Positions 1 to 6,792 of a stretch of DNA of 8,199 nt are shown here, one piece after another. The position numbers and the translations under genes are program-made. Source of the DNA: Methanobacteriota archaeon (GTDB lineage Archaea > Thermoplasmatota > Thermoplasmata > RBG-16-68-12); the NCBI GenBank assembly GCA_005878635.1, contig VBLS01000180.1, forward strand, positions 1 to 8,199, read 5' to 3'. Positions within the stretch are counted from its first letter, which is position 1, and each line of letters opens with the position of its first letter. The notes below the pieces were generated by a model that was not told the origin of the DNA, searched no databases, and was given only the letters and a program-made list of their open reading frames with translations.

Positions 1-877
1 AGCAGACATTCTCCGAGGCGACCGGGTTCTCCTTGTGCGCCATCGTGGAACTCCCGACCTGCGACTCCGCGTCGAACGCCTCCGCGACCTCCCCGATTTC
101 CGTCCGCTGAAGGTTGCGCACCTCCGTGCAGAACTTCTCGAGCGAGGCGGCGAGGTTCGCGACGACGCCGATGAACTCCGCGTGACGATCGCGGCCGACG
201 ACTTGGGTCGCCGCTTCCTCCACTCCGATCCCGAGGTCGCTCATCGCCGCGGATTGGATGTCCATCGCCCTCGGGCCGAACGCGGCTCCGGTGCCGACGG
301 CCCCCGACATCTTGCCGACGACGATCCGCGGGGCGACCTCTCGCAGGCGCTCTCGCTGCCGCACGACCTCGGAGGCGAACACCGCGATCTTGAGGCCGAA
401 GGTGATCGGCACCGCGGCTTGACCGTGCGTGCGGCCGAGCATGATCGTCTTCTTGTGCTTCACCGCGAGGTCCGCAAAGGCGTCGATCAGTCCATCGAGA
501 TCCTCGTCGAGGACGCGGATTGCCTCGCGGATCTGGAGGGCCGTGGCGCTATCCTGGATGTCGTTGCTCGTCGCGCCGAGATGCACGTACCTTCCCGCGT
601 CTCCGGAGCAGGCTTCCGTCAGGGCCAGGACGACGGCCATCAGATCGTGCCGCGTCTGCTTCTCGAGTTCCTCGACGCGCCGGACGGTCACGTGCTTCGT
701 CGTCGCTTTCTTGGTGATCTCCGCGGCGGCCTCGCGCGGCACGAGGCCCACCTTCGCCTCCGCGCGGGCGAGGGCCGCCTCGACATCGAGCAGCCGCTGG
801 AGCCGGGCCTCCTCCTCGAAGATGCTCTTCATCTTCGGCCGGCCGTAGCGGAAATCGATGGGGCAGAGGAGGGACAT
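1..877 (-). CDS. purB: Adenylosuccinate lyase, C-terminal part cut off by window edge
   Basis: This enzyme catalyses two fumarate eliminations in cytosolic purine synthesis: SAICAR to AICAR, and adenylosuccinate to AMP. The visible 292 residues start with the typical MSLLCPIDFRYG opening and a helical LLDVEAALARAEAK stretch. They then show RHDLMA (76-81), GATSNDIQD (101-109), GRTHGQAAVPITFG with the catalytic-region His151 (148-161), and the fumarase/aspartase-superfamily signature GSSTMAHKENP (275-285) carrying the catalytic serine loop. Family members are about 450 residues, so roughly a third is missing past position 1. The ATG at 877 fits the family N-terminus. An in-frame TAA, the stop of the kinase gene, lies 11 codons upstream, so little extension is possible. 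The only purine-rich stretch (GAGAGG) sits one base before the ATG, too close for a normal ribosome site. The 30-nt gap to the kinase suggests co-transcription. The signature has MAHKEN where many homologues have MPHKRN. Confidence 0.95.
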   Translation of the reverse strand, partial: MSLLCPIDFRYGRPKMKSIFEEEARLQRLLDVEAALARAEAKVGLVPREAAAEITKKATTKHVTVRRVEELEKQTRHDLMAVVLALTEACSGDAGRYVHLGATSNDIQDSATALQIREAIRVLDEDLDGLIDAFADLAVKHKKTIMLGRTHGQAAVPITFGLKIAVFASEVVRQRERLREVAPRIVVGKMSGAVGTGAAFGPRAMDIQSAAMSDLGIGVEEAATQVVGRDRHAEFIGVVANLAASLEKFCTEVRNLQRTEIGEVAEAFDAESQVGSSTMAHKENPVASENVC

Positions 878-907
878 GCCTCTCGACGACGGCAAAGTCC
901 CCGGCGG

Positions 908-2710
908 TTATGGAGCTTTTGGCAAGGTCTCGGGAGCCGTCGAAACGGCGGGCGCCTTCGGAGCGTCCGTGGTCCCTTTGGGGAGCGTGATGGTGAAGGT
1001 CGATCCGATACCGGGGTCCGAGAATACCGCGATCGAACCGTCGTGGGACTCGACGACCTGCTTCGTGAAGACCAACCCGAGTCCGAGGCCTTCGAGACGA
1101 GGCTTCGTCGTGACGAAGGGCTGGAAAAGCCGGGCCCGCGTCTCCGCGTCCATCCCGCTGCCGGTGTCGATGACCGCGATCGTGACGTGATCGTCCTCCG
1201 AGCGAAGACGGATCGTGACGGACCCGAGGGTCGTCGCCTCGAAGGCATTCTTCAGGAGGTTGATGAGGGCCTGCTGCAGGCGGAGCGGGTCGACGGAGGC
1301 GACGATGGGATTCCGCGGGATCTCCTCGACGAGCTTGACGTCCGCCTTTTTCAATTCGATGATCTGTTCGATGGCGGAGGCGACGACGCTCCGCACGTCG
1401 ACCGGGATGCGCTTCAACTCGTGGGAACGACTCAGCGAGAGCAGCTCGGTCACGATCATCCCCGCCAATCGCCTCTGGCGATCGAGTTTCTGCAGCTTCT
1501 CGAGGACGACCGGATCCTGCACGCCGCGGGCGATGTTCGCCGACAGGAGGGCGATGTTCGTGAGCGGCGTGTTGATCTCGTGGGCGACGAATGCGGCGAC
1601 CTGCCCGATCGAGGCCCGACGCTCGCTCTCGACCAGGCGACGTTGGTATTCCTTCTCCGGCGTCACGTCACGCGCGACGACCTGCACGTAGGGGTCCGCG
1701 CCCTCCTCCCGGATGACGCGGGACCGGACCTGGAGGAAACGGCGCGCGCCGTCCTTGAGTTCCAGGTGCGTTTCGAACGGCTCCGCGACCGGGCGATCGT
1801 GCAGGAGGTCCCGGAGGTACAGACGGCAACGCTCGAGTTCTCGCGCGGGCAGCAGTTCCCCGAGATTGACCCCCCGGAGGGCCGCAGGGTCCTTGGCACC
1901 GACGATCCCGGCCCCCGCGGGATTCGCCTCCAGGATCGTGCCGCGTCGATCGATCAAGAACGTGGCATCCGCCGCGGCCTCGAACAATTGCCGGAACCGG
2001 GCCTCCGACCGCTGGACGAGCTGCTCCGAGCGCTTGCGTTCCGTGATGTCGCGGCCGACGGTCGAGCCGCCGATCAGTCGACCGACCCCGTCCCGCAAGG
2101 GGGAGATTGAGACGGACACGACGATCTTGTGGCCGTCCTTGCGGGTCCGCACGGTTTCGAAAGGCTCGATCCGTTCGCCGTTCCGGAGCCTCGCCATGGC
2201 CCGCTCGAACTCGCTCCGTCGATCGTCGGGGACGATCATGTTGACCTTCTTGCCGATCGCCTCGGCGGCCGTGTATCCGTAGAGGCGTTCCGCGCCCGCG
2301 TTCCAACTCGTGATTTCTCCCGTGAGCGTCTTCGCGAAGATCGCGTCGTCCGAGTTCTGCACGATCGAGGCGAGCCGCGCCTGGGATTCCCTCGCCCCGA
2401 CGAACTCCGTGATGTCGACGAGGGTCGTGATGATCGTCGGTTGGCTTCTCAGGTCGAGGTATTCGATCGACATGAGCGCCCGACGTGGGTCCCCCGCTTT
2501 CGTGCGGACTTGGACCTCCGCGTCGCGGATTGTCCCGCGTTCCCGGAGGCGCTCGCCGAGCACCCGCCGCTGCTGCTGATCGACCCACAGGTCGAGGTCC
2601 AGCGACGATCGCCCGACCACCTCGCTCCGTTCGTACCCGAACATGCGGAGGAACTGGAGGTTCACCTCGAGGAAGCGGCCGTCTTGCAGCGTGCTGATGC
2701 CCATCGGCAA
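908..2710 (-). CDS. Soluble sensor histidine kinase with three PAS domains
   Basis: This is a sensor kinase that would autophosphorylate and pass phosphate to a response regulator; no regulator gene is in the window, so it is an orphan here. Numbered from the TTG at 2710 (600 residues), it has PAS 1 (about 1-103, lacking its N-terminal strand), PAS 2 (about 110-230, ending GRDITERKRSEQ) and PAS 3 (about 237-356, ending ARDVTPEKEYQ). A HisKA domain follows with phospho-acceptor His377 in AHEINTPL. The HATPase domain has N-box NLLKNAFEA (484-492), G1 DTGSGMD (515-521) and G2 GLGLGL (541-546). The tail from 577 is rich in Pro, Ala and Thr. There are no membrane helices, so it should sense cytosolic cues. 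Upstream of the TTG the same frame encodes SYRLLFEKNPLP, a classic PAS opening. The listed start is therefore probably internal, and the true one is likely the ATG at 2873 reached through a frameshift. Ligand and partner are unknown. Confidence 0.9.
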   Translation of the reverse strand: MPMGISTLQDGRFLEVNLQFLRMFGYERSEVVGRSSLDLDLWVDQQQRRVLGERLRERGTIRDAEVQVRTKAGDPRRALMSIEYLDLRSQPTIITTLVDITEFVGARESQARLASIVQNSDDAIFAKTLTGEITSWNAGAERLYGYTAAEAIGKKVNMIVPDDRRSEFERAMARLRNGERIEPFETVRTRKDGHKIVVSVSISPLRDGVGRLIGGSTVGRDITERKRSEQLVQRSEARFRQLFEAAADATFLIDRRGTILEANPAGAGIVGAKDPAALRGVNLGELLPARELERCRLYLRDLLHDRPVAEPFETHLELKDGARRFLQVRSRVIREEGADPYVQVVARDVTPEKEYQRRLVESERRASIGQVAAFVAHEINTPLTNIALLSANIARGVQDPVVLEKLQKLDRQRRLAGMIVTELLSLSRSHELKRIPVDVRSVVASAIEQIIELKKADVKLVEEIPRNPIVASVDPLRLQQALINLLKNAFEATTLGSVTIRLRSEDDHVTIAVIDTGSGMDAETRARLFQPFVTTKPRLEGLGLGLVFTKQVVESHDGSIAVFSDPGIGSTFTITLPKGTTDAPKAPAVSTAPETLPKAP

Positions 2711-2873
2711 CGGGTTCTTCTCGAACAGGAGTCGATAGGACTCCGTTTCTGCGCTGGGACTTCCCTGCCGCCGCTTTTGGTCCGTGGCCGAGGGTCTCCG
2801 CGACGGCGATCTCGCTCGGACCGGTGAAGGACTGGAATCGACGAAGCCAGCTCGCCGTCCGCAGATTTCCCAT
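2711..2873 (-). other. Probable true 5' end of the histidine kinase, in two frames
   Basis: Reading from ATG 2873, one frame gives MGNLRTASWLRRFQSFTGPS and a few more residues with mostly G or C at the third codon position. From about 2791 the kinase frame takes over with similar bias, reading SATDQKRRQGSPSAETES and then YRLLFEKNPLP into PAS 1. The kinase frame is open back to a TGA at 2936-2938 but holds no ATG, GTG or TTG upstream of 2710. Dropping one base of the CCC run (minus strand, 2792-2794) joins the two parts into a single protein of about 654 residues. That junction is an inference from codon bias; the exact site could be a few codons either way. A sequencing error, a real mutation or programmed frameshifting would all look like this. 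Confidence 0.6.
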
Positions 2874-2884
2874 GCAGGGGTGAG

Positions 2885-2925
2885 ACCATAATGATATCCC
2901 GCGAAAGGTCCCCTTTGGTAACTTG
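2885..2925 (-). promoter_or_regulatory. AT-rich intergenic stretch, possible kinase promoter
   Basis: Between the serS stop (2962) and the kinase's probable start (2873) the base composition drops sharply in GC. On the minus strand it holds GATATCATTATGG (2885-2897) and GTTAGCAAGTTACC further upstream, either of which could serve as an archaeal TATA element. A short inverted repeat, AAAGG-GGA-CCTTT, lies between them. Neither TATA candidate sits at the ideal distance from ATG 2873 (one is too near, one implies a leader of about 20 nt). The promoter call is weak, and the kinase could instead be read through from serS. Confidence 0.3.
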
Positions 2926-2961
2926 CTAACCTGACTCATTCCAACGGGGCGACGGCCGGAC

Positions 2962-4263
2962 TCAGAGCAACTCCGAGCCGCGCTCATGGCTCGGCATGAC
3001 TTCTTGTCCCCCCATATGCGGGCGCAACGCCTTCGGGACCGTCACCGTGCCGTCGGCGTTCTGGTAGTTCTCCAGGACCGCGACGAGGCCGCGGGAGGTC
3101 GCCATCGCCGTCGAGTTCAACGTGTGCGGCACGAACTTGTCTCCGCCGACCTTGCCCGCCCGGATGTTCAGCCGGCGCGCTTGGTAGTCCGTGCAGTTGC
3201 TGCAGCTGATCACCTCGCGGTAGGCCTTCTGCCGCGGGAACCAAGCTTCGATGTCGTACTTCTTCGCGGCGACGGTGCCGATGTCGCCCGTGCAGACATT
3301 CACCGTGCGGTGCGGAATCTCCAGGGCGCGGTAGATCCCCTCTCCGTTCGCGCGGAGCTTCTCCTGCCACGTCGGGCTCTCCTCCGGACGGCAGAAGACA
3401 AACTGTTCGATCTTGTTGAACTGGTGCATGCGGAAGAGGCCCTTCGTGTCGACGCCGTGGGCCCCGATCTCCCGGCGGAACTGGGTCGCCAGGCCCGCGA
3501 AGCGGAGGGGCAGCTGGCGGTCGTCGATCACCTCGTCCATGTACATCGCGCCGATGGGATGCTCCGACGTCGCGATCAGGTACAGGTCCTCGCCTTGGAC
3601 CTTGTACATGACGCTCTCGAAGTCGCCGAGGTCCACGACGCCTTCGTAGGCGGACCGGCGCATCATGAACGGCGGGAAGACGGGCGTGAAGCCCTGCTTG
3701 ACCATGAACGCGAGGGCGAAGGCGAGGAGCGCCTGGTCCAATCGGACGAGGTCTCCCATCAGGTAGACGAAGCCCGCCCCCGCGATTTTCCGCGCTCGCT
3801 CGAAGTCCGCGAACTTCAGGGCCTCCAACAGCTCTCCGTGGGGACGCAGCTCGTAGTCGAAGGATCGAGGGGTGCCCCAGCGGGAGACCTCCACGTTCTC
3901 CGTGTCGTCCTTGCCGACGGGGACGCTCTCGTCGAGGAGGTTGGGGAGGCGCATGAGCCCGTCTCGGACCTTCGCGGCGAGGTCGTCGATCTCGCGGTCG
4001 AGGGCCTCGATTTTCTTCGGGAGCGCCGCGGCCTCCTTCCGGAGTTTGTCCGTGCTCTTCCCCGCCTTCTTCGCGGCGGCGATCTCCTTCGTGATTTCGT
4101 TCCGCCGGCGCTTCAGGCCGTCCGCCTCGGCGAGCGCCTTCCGCCAAGCCCGATCCCACAGGATCACGTCCTCGAGAAGCTTCTCCTTGTCCGGGTCGCG
4201 ACGCTTCACGAGGTTCTTGCGGATCATCTCGGGATTCTCCCGGATGAGCCGGATGTCGAGCAT
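2962..4263 (-). CDS. serS: Seryl-tRNA synthetase (common, bacterial-like type)
   Basis: This class II synthetase charges tRNA-Ser (and tRNA-Sec where present) with serine using ATP, in the cytosol as a dimer. Its 433 residues match the usual length of the family. The N-terminal MLDIRLIRENPEMIRKNL opening and a charged two-helix coiled-coil arm (about 28-102) bind the tRNA long variable arm. The catalytic domain shows a motif 1 region around GFTPVFPPFMM (191-201), the TSEHP serine-binding segment (232-236), motif 2 FRREIGAHGVDTKGL (262-276) followed by HQFNKIEQ, and motif 3 with Arg391 in ATSRGLVAVLENYQ. It ends in RPHMGGQEVM. The sequence is not the divergent zinc-dependent SerRS of some methanogens. 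The ATG at 4263 is the family start and has no Shine-Dalgarno; a TATA-like element 29 nt upstream suggests a leaderless message. The Roadblock gene ends 53 nt upstream. Confidence 0.97.
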   Translation of the reverse strand: MLDIRLIRENPEMIRKNLVKRRDPDKEKLLEDVILWDRAWRKALAEADGLKRRRNEITKEIAAAKKAGKSTDKLRKEAAALPKKIEALDREIDDLAAKVRDGLMRLPNLLDESVPVGKDDTENVEVSRWGTPRSFDYELRPHGELLEALKFADFERARKIAGAGFVYLMGDLVRLDQALLAFALAFMVKQGFTPVFPPFMMRRSAYEGVVDLGDFESVMYKVQGEDLYLIATSEHPIGAMYMDEVIDDRQLPLRFAGLATQFRREIGAHGVDTKGLFRMHQFNKIEQFVFCRPEESPTWQEKLRANGEGIYRALEIPHRTVNVCTGDIGTVAAKKYDIEAWFPRQKAYREVISCSNCTDYQARRLNIRAGKVGGDKFVPHTLNSTAMATSRGLVAVLENYQNADGTVTVPKALRPHMGGQEVMPSHERGSELL

Positions 4264-4288
4264 GGTGCCGACACGATGTGGCGGAGCC

Positions 4289-4296
4289 TATTTGTA
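4289..4296 (-). promoter_or_regulatory. TATA-like element for leaderless serS transcript
   Basis: The minus strand reads AACCTACAAATAGG across this site, an AT-rich island in high-GC sequence. It lies just downstream of the Roadblock stop codon. Its centre is about 29-30 nt upstream of the serS ATG. With the archaeal rule of TATA centred near -26, transcription would begin within about 3 nt of the start codon. This agrees with the lack of a Shine-Dalgarno there. Confidence 0.5.
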
Positions 4297-4316
4297 GGTT
4301 ATTCGGAAGGCGTCGC

Positions 4317-4763
4317 TCACATCATTTCGTCGAGGATTTCGCGGATCTCTCGACCACGGGCTTTCATCGAGAGTTTGACGAGGCCTAGGTTCTCGTCCGC
4401 GGGCAGGACGCACGTCAGGGTGTACCCGCCTCCGAGCAACTGGACCAGGACTCGCCAGCCGCCCGCCTCAATCAGGATATCATCGGGTTCGGGGAGGTTC
4501 AGGCTCGAGGTGACTTTCGTCGCGGCGGACAGCGCCAGGGTCGCCATCGCGGTCGTCGTGAGCGAGGGCCGGCCGCGGAACGTGGACACGATCGGGAGGC
4601 CCGCCCGGTCGCCGACGACGAGGGCGCGCACCCCGCCGATCTCGGCGGCGAGGGACTCGAGCGTCTGCGTGAGCCCCCCGTCGGTGGAGATGGAATTCAG
4701 GTCAATCGATCCGTCGATCGTCAGGGCGTCCTTCCCCTCCATGGCCCGCATCGTGAGCGCCAT
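4317..4763 (-). CDS. Roadblock/LC7 domain protein (MglB-like)
   Basis: This is a small 148-residue protein with one Roadblock/LC7 fold from about residue 30 to the end. It has an N-terminal helix (LTQTLESLAAEIG), then VRALVVGDRAGLPIVS (the beta hairpin and DxxG-like turn typical of the family), a long Ala/Thr helix (68-85), strands ILIEAGGWRVLVQLLG and YTLTCVLPADENLGLV, and a C-terminal amphipathic helix. Family members dimerise and often regulate small Ras-like GTPases (MglA) or act as scaffolds; archaea carry many copies. No GTPase gene is adjacent, so the partner is unknown. The ATG at 4763 is preferred over internal Met5 and Met8 because a TATA-like element is centred 29-30 nt upstream, the same spacing as for serS. 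It lacks a Shine-Dalgarno and a signal peptide, so it is cytosolic. It diverges from the membrane-protein gene at 4946. Confidence 0.88.
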   Translation of the reverse strand: MALTMRAMEGKDALTIDGSIDLNSISTDGGLTQTLESLAAEIGGVRALVVGDRAGLPIVSTFRGRPSLTTTAMATLALSAATKVTSSLNLPEPDDILIEAGGWRVLVQLLGGGYTLTCVLPADENLGLVKLSMKARGREIREILDEMM

Positions 4764-4788
4764 GAGGACGGTCTTGACCCGCGGAGCG

Positions 4789-4797
4789 GATAAAGCG
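4789..4797 (-). promoter_or_regulatory. TATA-like element for the Roadblock gene
   Basis: The minus strand reads GCGCTTTATCCGC here. TTTATCC is the only AT-rich stretch close upstream of the Roadblock start. Its centre is about 29-30 nt from ATG 4763, matching the serS arrangement and predicting a nearly leaderless transcript. Confidence 0.45.
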
Positions 4798-4819
4798 CCC
4801 AGACAACTCCACTTGACCG

Positions 4820-4836
4820 CCGTCGGCCGCCGACGG
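4820..4836. repeat. Perfect 7-bp inverted repeat with 3-nt spacer
   Basis: CCGTCGG and CCGACGG are exact reverse complements separated by CCG. The element lies in the divergent intergenic region, about 57-73 bp upstream of the Roadblock ATG and upstream of its TATA element. It could be a regulator-binding palindrome or a chance GC-rich hairpin; nothing in the sequence decides between these. Confidence 0.5.
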
Positions 4837-4844
4837 GCGGGATT

Positions 4845-4889
4845 GTTATCGCGATCGAAACCACGGTTGTAATTGTCATGGGCGATAAC
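4845..4889. repeat. 8-bp inverted repeat around AT-richer spacer between divergent promoters
   Basis: GTTATCGC (4845-4852) and GCGATAAC (4882-4889) are perfect reverse complements separated by 29 bp. Half-site centres are 37 bp apart, between three and four helical turns. The pair lies between the two divergent TATA elements, where a shared regulator could bind. The operator role is an inference. Confidence 0.45.
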
Positions 4890-4901
4890 CGAGGCCGGAC
4901 G

Positions 4902-4910
4902 CTTATTATG
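4902..4910 (+). promoter_or_regulatory. TATA-like element for the membrane-protein gene
   Basis: CTTATTATG stands out as AT-rich and is centred about 40 nt upstream of ATG 4946. A start near 4932 would leave a leader of about 14 nt containing AAGGA, nine bases before the ATG. This gene may therefore use a Shine-Dalgarno, unlike serS and the Roadblock gene. Confidence 0.4.
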
Positions 4911-4945
4911 GAGAATCGACCCGCTACGGTTAAGGACGATTTCTC

Positions 4946-5674
4946 ATGGTCCGCCAACGACTCGTCATCGCCACCCTCCTGTTTCTCGGGGCCTTCGCGG
5001 TCATCGCCCAACTGGCTTGGAACACCGCCGAGTCCACGGGCGGCCCCTGGTTCTCCACGTCGATCTCAAGGGACCTCTACTCGACGACGTTGATCTCCGC
5101 CACGATCCTCGTGGCGATCCTCGCGGCACTGGCCGCCGGCCTGTCGGGCTTGGTCGGTCGGGAGACGCGGGCCCTCGACCTGCGGTTGAACATCCTCCGA
5201 TCGAGCGGCGTCGTCACCGCCGTCGCGGGAGGGATTGACATCGACCGGGACATCGAGGACACCCTCGACGAGATCCTCGGTACGGTGGGCGGTGGGCCCG
5301 CCGCTCCTCTGGTCACGGTCGATCGAGAGGCCCACGACACCCTCGTCGCCGTCGCGACCGAGGGCCGGGTCCTCCGGCAAGACGTCGTGCTCCGCGAGTT
5401 CACGCGGGCGCGAGCGTCGTTGCACAAGGCAGCCGCGCGGATTTGGGCCGGCGTCGCGGGGCCGATGGCGGCGGGACTCCTCTTCCTCGGGATCTCGGGG
5501 GCCATGCTCCCGGGCGCGGAGGGCTTCGCAGAGAGCCACTACATCCTGAACACGGCCTTGGTCCTGTTCCTCGGCTACGGCTGGCCGATCCTCGTGGGCT
5601 GGACCGCGGTGGGCCTCTGGTTCGCCCGGGTGCAGGAAGGAAGGCCGGCGACGGCGACGAAGGCGGCCGCGTAG
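4946..5674 (+). CDS. Unrecognised membrane protein with four predicted helices
   Basis: I do not recognise this 242-residue protein. Hydrophobic segments lie at about 6-25, 46-70, 167-188 and 199-226. By the positive-inside rule (basic MVRQR start, basic tail after 227) both ends would be cytosolic, with short outside loops at 26-45 and 189-198. A soluble domain of about 95 residues (71-166) would face the cytosol. That domain is charged, with an acidic DIDRDIEDTLDEILG stretch (98-112) and a basic part (141-165, REFTRARASLHK). The ending is Ala/Thr-rich. It could be a small sensor, transporter accessory or stress protein; no catalytic motif is visible. It is the only plus-strand gene here, diverging from the Roadblock gene and converging on rmlA with a 37-nt gap. 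The ATG has AAGGA nine bases upstream. Coding bias matches the neighbours, so there is no sign of recent transfer. Confidence 0.8.
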   Translation: MVRQRLVIATLLFLGAFAVIAQLAWNTAESTGGPWFSTSISRDLYSTTLISATILVAILAALAAGLSGLVGRETRALDLRLNILRSSGVVTAVAGGIDIDRDIEDTLDEILGTVGGGPAAPLVTVDREAHDTLVAVATEGRVLRQDVVLREFTRARASLHKAAARIWAGVAGPMAAGLLFLGISGAMLPGAEGFAESHYILNTALVLFLGYGWPILVGWTAVGLWFARVQEGRPATATKAAA

Positions 5675-5711
5675 GTCCTCGTTCCCAAACGATTCGACGC
5701 CCCTTCAGCGA

Positions 5712-6785
5712 CTACAGGAAGAGCGAACTGTTCTCCCCGATGATCAGCTGCTGGCCTTTCGGAAGCCGCCCGTCGGCGGAACGGATCGTCGCATAGCGGC
5801 CGATGAGGCTGTTCACGATCTTGTGGCGCGTCTCGATGACCGCCTCGCCGATCACGATGGACGACTCGATGTCCGCGCCGACGAGCCGCGAGGCGTCCCC
5901 GATGGACGTGTACGGCCCGACATAGGTCTCGGGTCCGACGATGCAGTCTTGCCCGATCACGACGGGACCGCGAATCACGCTCCCGGCCTTGACGACGCTG
6001 CGCGCCCCGATCCGGACGCGCCCCTCGACCCGGGCCCCCGCCTCGACCGTCCCCTCGATCTTCCGCTCGATGTCCTCCAGGAGGAGATGGTTCGCCTCGA
6101 GGATGTCTTCCGGCTTGCCCGTGTCCTTCCACCAGCCCGTGACGATGTGGGCCTTGAGCTTCCCCCCTTGGACCCGGAGATGGTCGAGGGCCTCCGTGAT
6201 CTCGAGCTCGTTCCGCCAGGACGGTTTGAGGTCGTGGATGATCGGGAAGATCGACGTGCGGAGCAGGTAGATCCCGACGAGGGCGAGGTCGCTCCTGGGC
6301 GCCTTCGGCTTCTCGACGAGGGAGACGATGTGCCCCTGCCCGTCGAGTTCCGCTACCCCGAACTTCTCCGGGTTGGGGACGTGGCAGAGCATGACCTCCG
6401 CGTCGTACCGATGGGCCTCGAACTCTTCCACCATCGGTCGGATCCCGCCCTTCAGGACGTTGTCGCCGAGGTAGGCGCAGAAAGGCTCCGGCCCCATGAA
6501 CGACTCCGCGCATTGGATCGCGTGGGCGATCCCCGCGGGGAAGCCTTGGACCAGGTAGGTGATCCGTACCCCGAATCCGCGGCCGTCTCCCAGGAGTTCC
6601 CGCACCTTCTCGGGCATGACGTCTCCCAGGATCACGCCGATGTCCGTGATGCCCGCGTCCCTCAGGTCCTCGAGGCAGTAGAGGATGTTCGCCTTGTTCG
6701 CGATCGGGATGAGCTGCTTGGGTCCCGTGTGCGTCAGGGGCCGGAGCCGAGTCCCGTGGCCGCCGGCCAAGATGAGTCCTTTCAT
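5712..6785 (-). CDS. rmlA: Glucose-1-phosphate thymidylyltransferase, long form with left-handed beta-helix
   Basis: It would couple glucose-1-phosphate and dTTP to dTDP-glucose, the first step toward dTDP-rhamnose and other deoxysugars, in the cytosol. The 357 residues open with the nucleotidyltransferase signature GGHGTRLRPLT (8-18) and PKQLIPIANK (22-31). Then come LGDN with metal-binding Asp108 (106-109), VEKPKAP (157-163), PSWRNELEITEAL (188-200) and GWWKDTGKPED (217-227, Asp221). From about 245 the hexapeptide-like repeats (VRIGARSV, GPVVIGQDCIVG, VGPYTSIGD) form a left-handed beta-helix, as in the long RmlA subfamily. UTP or another sugar-1-phosphate remains possible. An ATG-less extension to 6821 is open, but the family starts at MKGLILAGG, so ATG 6785 is chosen. 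GTGAGG overlaps the rmlD stop and is five bases before that ATG. It follows rmlD by 7 nt, so they form an operon. Confidence 0.93.
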   Translation of the reverse strand: MKGLILAGGHGTRLRPLTHTGPKQLIPIANKANILYCLEDLRDAGITDIGVILGDVMPEKVRELLGDGRGFGVRITYLVQGFPAGIAHAIQCAESFMGPEPFCAYLGDNVLKGGIRPMVEEFEAHRYDAEVMLCHVPNPEKFGVAELDGQGHIVSLVEKPKAPRSDLALVGIYLLRTSIFPIIHDLKPSWRNELEITEALDHLRVQGGKLKAHIVTGWWKDTGKPEDILEANHLLLEDIERKIEGTVEAGARVEGRVRIGARSVVKAGSVIRGPVVIGQDCIVGPETYVGPYTSIGDASRLVGADIESSIVIGEAVIETRHKIVNSLIGRYATIRSADGRLPKGQQLIIGENSSLFL

Positions 6786-6792
6786 GCGGGCC

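Noticed and set aside
35..2110. A 691-codon plus-strand open frame opposite purB and the kinase
   Set aside because: It is antisense to two well-supported genes and is rich in Arg, Asp, Gly and Leu as expected for a shadow frame in high-GC coding DNA. It spans both genes and their gap and resembles no family.
1668..2987. A 439-codon minus-strand frame starting inside the serS 3' end
   Set aside because: Beyond about 2790 it runs out of frame through the kinase and becomes Arg/Gly/Pro-rich shadow sequence. Only its early part (2873-2791) is plausible, as the kinase N-terminus.
2986..4872. A 628-codon plus-strand open frame opposite serS and the Roadblock gene
   Set aside because: It is a shadow of serS and the Roadblock gene, with low-complexity Arg/Val/Leu/Asp content and no domain.
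5675..5711. Possible terminator between the convergent genes
   Set aside because: The 37-nt gap has no stable inverted repeat or T-run on either strand.
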